DNA of 64,000 nt, taken from Dichetophora obliterata (taxonomy: Eukaryota > Arthropoda > Insecta > Diptera > Sciomyzidae). How positions within the stretch are numbered: position 1 is the stretch's first letter; each line of letters opens with the position of its first letter. The position numbers and the translations under genes were made by a program. The notes under the pieces were generated by a model. It was not told where the DNA came from, searched no databases, and worked only from the letters and a program-made list of their open reading frames with translations. The stretch is from positions 82,757,839 to 82,821,838 of the forward strand of contig OY986436.1 in NCBI GenBank assembly GCA_963920525.1, read 5' to 3'. Shown in pieces: positions 35,528-44,462 of this stretch.

Positions 35528-36445
35528 AAAAACACTGTATATCGTATAATATTGACACTAAGTTACTGAAATTTAGTACAGGTGTAATTTAGTACCAATA
35601 TTAGAAAAACACTGTATCTCGAATAACACTGACAATAGGGTAATAAAATTCGTTACAAAAATGGGTAGAACCACAACAAAAACTTATGAAGAAAGTGGAC
35701 TGAATTCAACAAAGGGCGTGCTAATATTAAAAAAAAAAACTATATCTCGAATAATATTAATACTAGGGTACTGAAATTTAGTGCTGGGACGCTGTGCCGG
35801 GTTGGCACAATTATAACAAATTACTGTCAACAAAGTGGGCGTTATTGGACAAAGGGGCATGGCATTATTAGAAAAACACTGTACCTCGAATAATATTAAC
35901 ACTTGGGTAATAAAATTCGTTACAAAAATGGGTAGAATTACAACAAAAAACGATGAAAAAAGTAGGTGGAATTCGACAAAAGGCGTGGTAATTTTAGAAA
36001 AACACTATATCTCGAATAATACGTCCGTAGGGTACTGAAATTTAGCACAGGGGTGGGCACAATTACTTAAAATTACGGTCAAGAAAGTGGGGGTTATTTT
36101 ACAAAATGGCGTGGAAATATTAGAAAAACTCTGTATCTCGAATAATATTGACACTACGGTAATAAAATTTCTGTCAAGAATGGATAGAATTATTACAAAA
36201 CACGATGAAAAAAGTGGGCGGAATTTGAGAATAGGCTTGCCACTATCAGGAACACACTGTATCTCAGTTAATAATGATACTAGTGTACTGAATCTCGTTG
36301 CAAGTGTGTATAGAATTATAACAAAATACTATCAACATAGTAGGTGGAATTATACACAGGGCGTGTCACTATGAGGAAAAAACTGCATTTTGAATAATAT
36401 TAAAACTATAGTACTACATTTCGTTACAAGAATGGGTAGAATTAT
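35528..36445. repeat. satellite-like tandem array, about 126-bp monomer, alternating types
   Basis: Eight starts of AAAACACTGTATCTCGAATA or close variants lie at about 35528, 35606, 35733, 35871, 35997, 36123, 36248 and 36374. Most steps are 125-127 bp. Monomers alternate between an A type (GGTAATAAAATTCG, then ATGGGTAGAATT) and a B type (GGTACTGAAATTTAG, then GGCACAATTA). The short minus- and plus-strand frames here are artefacts of the array. The flanks at 35100-35500 carry related dispersed-repeat text. Confidence 0.8.
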
Positions 36446-36522
36446 TTAGAAAATTTGTCATATTCTCTAAAAAGGAAGAAATTATAACTTTCTAACAAAA
36501 AAAAAAAACTGTCTCAAAATCC

Positions 36523-37011
36523 CTACAAAGTAAAAAATAATTTTAGAATACTTTTCCTATTAATTTCTTGATCAAATTTGATAATTTATTTATGTATACT
36601 TTTAGATTGGAGATCTTTTTATTATAAATATTTTCATTTCTTTATGAATATAAAAGCATTGAAGTCAGCGCTAATCTTTGCCACACACTCATGATCTTTT
36701 TACCATCCCTACTCTGTCAATACGAACAAGATTTAACACACGAAGTTAAGATCAGCAAGTAACAGGCAACAAAAAACCTATCGTTATTGTGTTCAGTGAT
36801 CGAAAGCGTTAATTTTTTAAAAGTCTGATTATATTAGCGCCAACTTTAAAGGCTTTATATTCATAAAGAAATTAAAATATTTATAACAAAACAAATTAGA
36901 AAAAAATTGATATAATAAAATTTCCAATATAATAATATAAATAAATAAATTATCAAATTTTACCAAGAAATTAATAGGGAAAGTTACTTAAAATTATCTT
37001 TTACTTTGTAG
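36523..37011. mobile_element. long terminal-inverted-repeat element without ORF
   Basis: CTACAAAGTAAAAAATAATT at the left and the complement of AAATTATCTTTTACTTTGTAG at the right pair. The arms extend over most of each half (CCTATTAATTTCTTG against CAAGAAATTAATAGG; TTTATGAATATAAAGC against its complement). The 489-bp unit is essentially one imperfect palindrome with a unique centre. No clear target duplication. Confidence 0.65.
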
Positions 37012-38576
37012 TGATTGTGAAATTGGTTTTTGTTTTTGTTCAAAAGTTCTTATTACACTGTAGGGACATCAAAAAGACACACGAAAATTCAGAGAATCGT
37101 AAACTTATTTTTTGGTCGTATAATTTAGTGGCATACTTAATTTTTCCCCATCAGATTAAAATCTCGAGATATTTGCGATTAAAATGTAGTCACTTTTCAA
37201 ACCATTTGTACCTATATTTTCCCTATTTTCGGAGCCCAACAATTGTGACCACCTCCGTTTCGCTTAAACTTTCAGAATTTAATCTACTTATGAAATAAAA
37301 ACACTAATTTGATCACAAAAATTTTATATATAATTTTATACTTTAAAAAATCAGATGCAACAAGGCTAACTCGATTACTAGTAAAATAAAAAGAGGCTTT
37401 TTACTGGTATGATTTGAGCCACCTTTGGTGTGATTTGAGCCACTTATGCAAGTATTTGTTTTGTTCTACACTTTTACCATTATTTTTTACATATTTATTT
37501 AAGTCGAAAAATATGACAAAAAATTCTTAAGTAAAAACATATTTAAAAATAAATGGAAGAAAATATAAATTAAAATATTTTTTGTATTCATAGCAATACA
37601 ATAACATTTTTTTAAAGGGAAAACAATTAACTTTCATTTACACCTTTAAGTTATATTGCAACACTCCTTCCACATTTATGCAAAAACAAAACAAAATGGC
37701 GGAGTTTTTAATATTTTTAATTTTTATTTTTGTTAGGTCGCATCAAAATAGGTTAAATATTAATGAATACCTATAATTGTACTACGTACACGTATGTACA
37801 CATATGAGTTTGCAACAAGCAGAAGCTAGTCATTTATGACTACATAGTTATGAGCTAGAAAAACAGTTGGTATTTTTTAAATTGTCAAAATGCGACTAGT
37901 TAGTTTACTATAAATGAAGCAGCTAGTTCTTTTATAACTAGTAAAAGAGTTTGTATTTTTTAACCAGCTGGAATACATTTTTTTACCCCTCCCTCTCCCA
38001 CCGTCACTCTTCGTAGTGCATTTCAAAACCACTCCCCCCATAAAGTAACGTGACATATGTAATAAAAAATTAATTGACGTAAACATATTGTATTATTTTA
38101 CACAATAGCCCCCAAAATTTAAACTAGTATTACTGACTATATAAATATGTATGACCATATAAATTAAAGGTACAATATAAAAAAAAAATAACAATTATTT
38201 ATATCATCATATAATATCAAGCTCTTCCATCTTCGATCGAAGAGTCGATGCTCTCAATCACTGGGACCTGATTTCTAATGTAAAGAAATTCACGTGGACT
38301 TTGACATACTTAATAAGCCGATTTAAACGTTGTTTGCTTTCTTTTATGCTTATATCTATGCTTAAATCTGAACATATTATAAAACTGTAAAAAAAATCTG
38401 TACATTTAATTATATTTGGAAATTTTTTTCTGAGCTGAACATTTTGAAAAATGTGAATTCAAAAAATTTAATTCTTAACATTTATATCTGTCTGGCCAAT
38501 ACATTTTTGGATATATTTTCGTTAAACTTGACATGTGGGTTCCTTACGTCTCTGGTCGGGACATAGGTTAATTTTT
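37012..38576. other. unassigned AT-rich stretch with one dispersed repeat
   Basis: No gene. 37975-38060 (CCCTCCCTCTCCCACC, then CGTAGTGCATTTCAAAACC) is shared with 48826-48915. CTAGT-rich segments flank both copies. Confidence 0.5.
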
Positions 38577-38580
38577 ATTA

Positions 38581-39411
38581 CAGAATTCTTTTAAAAATAA
38601 CAGCTCTTTCATCTTTCAGCTTAAAAAAAACAATGAAAACAATAAAAGTCGTGGAAGAGTTATCCTGGGGCTTACCCTAAGTAGTAACCTTGTATGTAAT
38701 TCTCATATAAAAGTTTATAAATTCAAAAATAAGCTCACTGTTGATACCAAGTTTTTCGTTTCTCCTTTATATCTGCATTACGGTACTAAATGGAACCGCT
38801 TCAGTAGCATCACTGAGACCAAATTACCAGCTCCCAAACAAATTAATACGGAAGCCTATCATGCCTCCTGTAAGCCCACGCGAACAAAGCGTAAGATCAG
38901 AGGACCACTATGGTGGAGTCCGGATCTTACAGAGCAAAGACACGACCTAAAAGATTTCTTTAAACTAGCTAAAATAGCTTACCAAGAGGAAATTTGGGGG
39001 AATACAAATGTAGGCCCAAACTTTTTAAAAAGAACGTACGCAGAGCAAAAAGACACTCTATGAAGAACTTCTGCTCAAGCATAGAAAAACTACGGACACA
39101 GCAAGGCTCAGGAAGCTACTCTCAAAGCAGCCCTCCATTCAGAGCCAGCTACGCAAAGACAATGGCCAGTGGACGGAGAGCAGTCAGAAATCCCTCGAGG
39201 TGCTTTTAAAGGCGCATTTTCTTGGCTGTACCGAAGCTCAAAACACTGCTTTAATACGAGGACACAGGACCGAATAACGTCGGACGGAATCGTATGGGCT
39301 ATAAACTCGTTCTCGGGATACAAATCTCCGGGACCAGACGGTATAATTTCTGCCATGCTTCAAACGGACGAATCGCGAGTCGTCCGTCCCATGGCTAAAG
39401 AATATATTTAA
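38581..39411 (+). pseudogene. LINE ORF2 N-terminal remnant: endonuclease tail and linker
   Basis: One frame is open for 160 codons from 38581 to TGA at 39061. It has no obvious methionine start, so it is best read as a truncated upstream part. From about residue 80 it shows YGTKWNRFSSITET and GPLWWSPDLTEQRHDLKDFF, the usual EN-to-RT linker of this LINE group. In the same frame, after stops at 39061 and 39082, the text resumes with SFSGYKSPGPDGIISAMLQ, the block that opens the RT domain. A shift near 39380-39400 moves the continuing text (WLKNIFNGCIRLNYVP) to the frame of the next feature. The assignment of the first 80 residues to endonuclease is inference. Confidence 0.65.
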
Positions 39412-41583
39412 CGGATGCATCAGGCTAAACTATGTACCTGTGGCTTGGAGGACAGCAAAAGTTATATTCTTACCAAAGGCAGGTAAGAGCAGCCATCTCT
39501 ATCCGAGAGACTACAGGCCAATAAGTCTGACCTCCTTCGTACTCAAAACGCTCGAGAAACTGATTGACTTGCACCTAAGAAACAATTCAATCCAGTTATC
39601 AACCAACCAGCACGCATACACGAAAGGGAAATCGGTTGAAACGGTACTACATTCCCTAGTAGTAACCATAGAAAAAGCCCTCCACCACAAGGAATACACA
39701 CTCGGGGCGTTTCTAGATATCTCAGGTGCATTCAACAATGTATCAACCACCGCAATCCTTAGTGGATTACGTGCAATAGAGGCACCACCGGCAATAAACC
39801 TTTGGTTAGACAAGTTGCTTGGCTGCAGGAAGGTGCGGGCTGAGTGGGGCACTAAATCCATGGAAAGGGAAGCTCGCAGTGGGACACCCCAGGGAGGGGT
39901 CCTCTCGCCACTACTATGGAATCTTGTAGTTAATGAACTACTCGAAAAGTTCGCAGGTAGAGCCCCGAGGATAACTGCCTATGCAGACGACATAAGCATT
40001 ATTATAGTAGGGAAATGTCTATCAACAGTAAGCTCCATAATGGAGAGCACACTCAAAGATGTACTTAGATGGGCAAATTCAGTCGGTCTTAGTATTAACG
40101 CAGAGAAAACGGATCTGGTTCTATTCACGAAAAGGTACAAGATACCACAGTGGATACCACCGAAATCGAACGATATACGTCTCATACCGAAAACTCACAC
40201 AAAATATCTAGGAGTCGTCCTGGACAGCAAGCTGTCATGGAAAACCAACGTAGAAGAAAGGGTTAAGAAATCCACCATTGCGCTTTACACATCCAAGAAG
40301 AGGCTAGGCAGTACCTGTGGTCTCTCACCCTTTCTGATGTACTGGATCTATGTAACGGTAATGCGTCCTATTCTACTCTATGGGATTGTTGTGTGGTGGC
40401 CGGCTGTGAACAAATCAACATTCCTCAGGCACTTGGAGAAAACTCAGCGGCAGGCAGCGCTATGCATCACGGGGGCACTGAAGTCAACTCCAACTAAAGC
40501 GCTTGAAACCATTCTAAGTATGGACCCCCTGGACATACACGCAAAACTAATAGCCGGAAAAACGACACAACGCCTTACGGCGGCAGGCAACATGCACATT
40601 CAAAATTTTGGACATTGTTATATCGGAAAGGATCTACTTAGTAGCACGGACTACATGGTGCCTAGCACGAAAGTCAATTCCAAAGCACGAACTCTTCTGG
40701 GACCAAATGACTGGTGCAAAGGTATAGAACAAGCACAGCAGGCGGTCAACATATTTATAGACGGCTCCAAAATGCCTACCGGGGCAGGTGTGGCGGTGTA
40801 TTGCACAGTGCCTAATATAAGGCAGCCATATAAACTGCCGAACCACTGCAGTATTTTCCAGGCGGAAATATTTGCCATAAGGAAGGCTACTGAGATAGCC
40901 CTCAGCATGGACACACAACACTCTTACATCAACGTTTTCGTTGACAGTCAAGCGGCGATCAAATCCATGCGCTCCGCTAGCATCAAGCCCAAAAGTGTCT
41001 TGGCTGGCAGAGATGCACTAGATGCACTATGCGCTTCGAAGAGAGTGCGCATCTTCTGGGTCCCTAGCCACCAGGGCATTGAGGGAAACGAGATGGCAGA
41101 TGGTTTAGCAAAGGAAGACGCTGGGCTGGAATCAGAACTCGCAGAACATGTACTTACTCCGCTACAAGAGTTGTACAGGAACCTCGAAAGAAGAGCCACA
41201 CAAGCAGCGAATCGTAGATGGAGAGACACGACATCGTGCAAAATCTCGAAAATCATGTGCAATGCACAATGCGAAAAACGAACTCTGTTCATCTTGTCAC
41301 GCCCGCGCAAAGATTGCAGGACACTAGTGGGCATTCTCACTGGTCACTGCATGACGGCAGCCCACGCGAGGAAGCTTGGCATCACAACTTCAGGAAGTGC
41401 AAGGAACCGGGAACAGTGGAGACCCTGGAGCACCTACTATGCACATGCCCCGCCCTACTTAGATCGAGACTAAAATACCTAGACTCATCGACATTCCCGT
41501 CGCTTAAAGATGTTGCCGGGCTATCTCTGGAATCCCTCCTAAGGTTTGCGAACTCAGCGCAAGTCTTTAAAGACTTCTATTAA
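39412..41583 (+). pseudogene. LINE ORF2: reverse transcriptase, RNase H, CCHC-like motif
   Basis: A long open frame starts upstream of the GTG at 39440 (AWRTAKVIFLPKAG). RT motifs in order: YRPISLTSF, LDISGAFNN (first aspartate), SGTPQGGVLSPLLWN, AYADDISII (YADD catalytic pair) and KYLGVVLDSKLSW. RNase H follows with IFIDGSKMPTG, the AEIFAI glutamate, VDSQAAI and SHQGIEGNEMADGLAK, all active-site acids present. Near 41390 a deletion of about 10 bp relative to copy A shifts frame and ends the main ORF at 41473. The lost reading, with CKEPGTVETLEHLLCTC, continues in another frame to 41583. This RT/RNase H core is otherwise intact, so the copy is a relatively recent casualty. Confidence 0.9.
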
Positions 41584-41682
41584 AAACAAAGGTTCCTTTT
41601 GTTCGCTACCGGTACCACTAAGGACCAGAATTGGTCTATGTGAGCCTTCATGAAGGCATCCGGATTAACCTAACCTAACCTA

Positions 41683-41989
41683 TATCTTTACTGTGTTTTA
41701 ATTATTATTTTCCAATTTTTCTTTTAATTCACTTTAAATTTAATGTATTGATGTAGGTTAAGCCTTCTAGACCCTCTTAGTATTTTTAGAAAATTGTTAA
41801 TTGAATTGTCATTATGGATCATAACCTTATGTTATTGCGCTTGCCATAAGACTTCAGTCTTGTTAGAACAGTCGTCGCACAATAAACAAACAAATAAAGC
41901 AGTTTACGGGCTGCCACCACTTTATCCTAGCCATCAACTATATGTGGAGGATTTTAAAAATGTCTAATCCCTAGATAGAATCTATCTAT
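41683..41989 (+). repeat. probable 3' UTR of another LINE
   Basis: AATGTCATT..., CATAAGACTTCAGTCTTG and the end CAATAAACAAACAAATAAAG look like the 3' UTR of a Jockey-type element, with an AATAAA motif near 41881. No coding. Confidence 0.4.
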
Positions 41990-42300
41990 ACCCTATCTGA
42001 TACTGCAAGTTTTTAAGAACATAAGAAGTATAACCTATAATATTACTACACATCTAAATCAACTTACTCACGCATTCGGTACTAGAAACAGAAAGAACTT
42101 AGTTGTGGCGAGATGCAGTCGAGAGGTCACAAAGCAACACTACTTATGTGCATGTCCTAAGGCCTATAACAATTTACCAGAAATAATTAAAAATGATAAT
42201 TAAGTTAAAAAATTTTCCGTTTGTTTGACACCAAAAACATTCTCATATCTTGAGAACTATAGAAAGTCCTTGCACAATAAAGTTTTGAATAAATTTTTAA
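41990..42300 (+). pseudogene. C-terminal fragment of a LINE reverse transcriptase ORF
   Basis: A frame of about 60 codons before a TAA contains THAFGTRNRKNLVVAR, KQHYLCACPKAYNNLPEIIK and, after the stop in the same frame, LENYRKSLHNKVLNKFL. The pattern TRN..N...R......YN.LP..IK is the usual C-terminus of CR1/Jockey-type RT proteins. It lies next to the 3' UTR-like stretch at 41683 but in an order that shows rearrangement or a second element. Confidence 0.55.
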
Positions 42301-42617
42301 TTATATTTAAAAAAAGGCCCAGAAAATTTCTTTTTTTTCCAAACATGGTGCAAAAGTTTTTTTGCCGTAAAAACAATAATAATTGAAAATTGGATTTTGT
42401 ATACTCTTTCATATGACGTATCATTTTAAAAAAAATTCTTTCTGTTTGACACAAAATTTGATGCTTTATTAAGAAAAATGTAATGCTTCCCACTTTGATT
42501 TTGCAACGATTTGAATTTTTAACATGTTGTTTTTATAAATATTGCAAAATGCTAAGCATTTAAGAATAATTTCAATTTTTTTTCGTGTGCAGAACCCCAT
42601 CTGCGGAGAAGAAATTA
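42301..42617. other. AT-rich spacer upstream of the LTR element
   Basis: Nothing recognised. It ends in the target copy CAAC of the following element. Confidence 0.5.
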
Positions 42618-43090
42618 CAACTGTAACGACGAAATTCGCGGGTGTTCGAATTTCGCCATACAACATAGAGTTTCATAATTTTTTTATAGAATGTAATTTA
42701 ATTTTAATTTTTCACTGTTAAATTATACTTTTTACCCACTATGCTAGGCTTTACACACACACATTCACCCATACACACATATATAGAGCAGCACAAGCAG
42801 TGGAAGCGAGACAGCATACACGCATAGCAACAGGAAAAAGTAGCATGATCACATCATATACAGCAACTACCAAGATGATACGCACATAGCAACAGAAGAC
42901 AAAACACAACCAGTTTTAGCGTCATCACGCCATAGGCAGCTGGTACCGAGATCATTCTGGCATAGCAACACAAACTAGTCACAGCCAAACAAGTTTTAGT
43001 ATCACGCCACATACATACACAACCACAAGACACAGTGAGAGCGAAAACTGGTTTCAACATCATAGTGCGGCAAGCAGCAACGAGCAAGGC

Positions 43091-43124
43091 AATAAAAGGC
43101 GAGTCGTGGAATTAACTCAGTCTC
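43091..43124 (+). promoter_or_regulatory. putative LTR core promoter
   Basis: AATAAAAGG (43091-43099) lies 28 bp before the A of TCAGT (43117-43121), matching insect TATA-to-initiator spacing; GGACGTA near +32 could act as a downstream element. If used, R starts near 43119. Prediction only. Confidence 0.45.
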
Positions 43125-43308
43125 TTATTCAGCGTGAAGTTGAAGGCATCGGACGTATTCAGTGTGCAGCCAAAGTGAACGGACGTAGAAAATTTTCAAC
43201 ATCGGAGTAGTCATCGTGCAATTGAAGTGGTCGGACGTGGTCATTCAACAGCTCGTGCCTAGGAAGTGGTGAGTGTTACCTGGCATAGTTAGAACTCCTT
43301 AAATTTAT

Positions 43309-43830
43309 AGTAGACATATTTTCGTTGGTTAAGGTCTCATTCCAACGTTAATATTTTGTACCAAGCCCAACCTAGTAGTAACCATAGTAGACATATTTTC
43401 GTTGGTTAAGGTCTCATTCCAACGTTAATATTTTGCACCACGTAAACACCCCAGTAGACATATTTCCGTTGGTTAAGGTCTCATTCCAACGTTAATATTT
43501 TGTACCAAGCCCAACCATAGTAGACATATTTTCGTTGGTTAAGGTCTCATTCCAACGTTAATATTTTGCACCACGTAAACACCCCAGTAGACATATTTCC
43601 GTTGGTTAAGGTCTCATTCCAACGTTAATATTTTGTACCAAGCCCAACCTAGTAGATACCATAGTAGACATATTTCTGTTGGTCAAGGTCTCATTCCAAC
43701 ATTAATATTTTGCACCACGTTCAACCTTGTAACTACACCAGTAGACATATTTCCGTTGGTTAAGGTCTCATTCCAACGTTAATATTTTGCACCACGCCCC
43801 ACCTCGTAAGTACCCCGGTAGACATATTGT
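43309..43830 (+). repeat. tandem hairpin-unit array in the 5' LTR
   Basis: Seven full units and a partial eighth begin AGTAGACATATT at 43309, 43386, 43453, 43519, 43586, 43663, 43740 and (GGTAGACATATT) 43817. Steps are 66-67 or 77 bp. Each full unit keeps the core GTTGGTTAAGGTCTCATTCC with flanking CGTTGG/CCAACG able to pair as a 6-bp stem. Units differ mainly in the linker (ACCAAGCCCAACC or ACCACGTAAACACC). Placed after the predicted start, so it would be transcribed as leader RNA. Confidence 0.85.
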
Positions 43831-44256
43831 AAGCCAAGGTAACACCACTCAGCGGACCATATCCCAGTCTACACGTTCCACCATCCGATCCTAACCAACG
43901 CCCTACATGTGACCAATTGCCACTCAACATCGACAAGTACCACTACGACATCATCTCAAAAGTATCACGGAACGTCGACAACTCCAACCGCACAGGAAGC
44001 CCCCAGGGAGCGCGCTAACGTCGTCTATCTCAACCACGCCACAGCCCCAGGAAACACGCTAGCGTCGCTCGTCGTCATCGCATCATTTTTCTCCGGAACT
44101 ACGTACATTGTCACAAGGATAAGGCTCCGTCACGTCATCTTCTCAAGGGCGTCAGACATCAAAAATAAGATTCAGGTCAAAACATCGGCGCATAGGTGTG
44201 TGTGTGTAAGGTCCTATACCATTAAGATATTAGAGTAACGCCAATTTTGAATTGTG

Positions 44257-44262
44257 AATAAA
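44257..44262 (+). promoter_or_regulatory. AATAAA polyadenylation signal, 5' LTR copy
   Basis: AATAAA in GTGAATAAACTAAGG; the functional copy would be the equivalent in the 3' LTR (48464-48469). Confidence 0.6.
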
Positions 44263-44384
44263 CTAAGGAAATATTAAAGATAACAAAGCGAAAGGGTCTT
44301 TAATTACAAATTTTCTGTCACGAACGCTGGACACCGGCGAGTATACCCCAGCTGTAAAATCCGGAAAACGGAAGTTCGTTACAG

Positions 44385-44402
44385 TGGCGCCCGAACAGGG
44401 AC
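44385..44402 (+). other. primer-binding site, complementary to tRNA-Lys
   Basis: TGGCGCCCGAACAGGGAC, one base after the 5' LTR, is the 18-nt site known for tRNA-Lys(UUU)-primed elements. The full 18-nt match fits an Osvaldo/Ulysses-like rather than a classical gypsy (11-nt) primer site. Confidence 0.9.
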
Positions 44403-44462
44403 CCTGACGCAGAAAACAGATACAATTCAAACAAACAATAAAATAGTTACAAAGATATCAAG

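Larger units (their letters stand above)
38577..41682 (+). mobile_element. RNase H-bearing LINE, longer copy (copy B)
   Basis: This is a 5'-incomplete LINE. It contains a probable endonuclease tail and linker (38581-39060), RT, RNase H, a C-terminal cysteine motif, a short 3' UTR (GGTTCCTTTTGTTCGC...) and a TAACC tail ending near 41682. Copy A (1-1025) aligns with its 3' third, so two insertions of one family lie about 40 kb apart. The 5' border is uncertain because the frame simply opens after a TAA near 38575. Lesions at 39061, 39082, about 39390 and about 41390 silence it. Confidence 0.85.
42622..44383 (+). repeat. 5' LTR, 1762 bp
   Basis: Starts TGTAACGACGAAATTCGCGG and ends GGAAGTTCGTTACA. 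The outer TGTAACGA.../...TCGTTACA forms a short terminal inverted repeat. It contains the promoter, the hairpin repeat array and the AATAAA signal listed separately. The ORF at 43909-44238 inside it (Ser/Thr-rich start) is present in both LTRs and is probably not a gene. Confidence 0.95.

Noticed and set aside
43309..43830. Possible CRISPR-like array
   Set aside because: Eukaryotic LTR tandem repeats; spacers are not unique and are themselves repeated.
43909..44238. 109-codon Ser/Thr-rich ORF in each LTR (also 48116-48445)
   Set aside because: Present identically in both LTRs only because LTRs are duplicates; low complexity, no known LTR-encoded protein, and it lies in the predicted leader.
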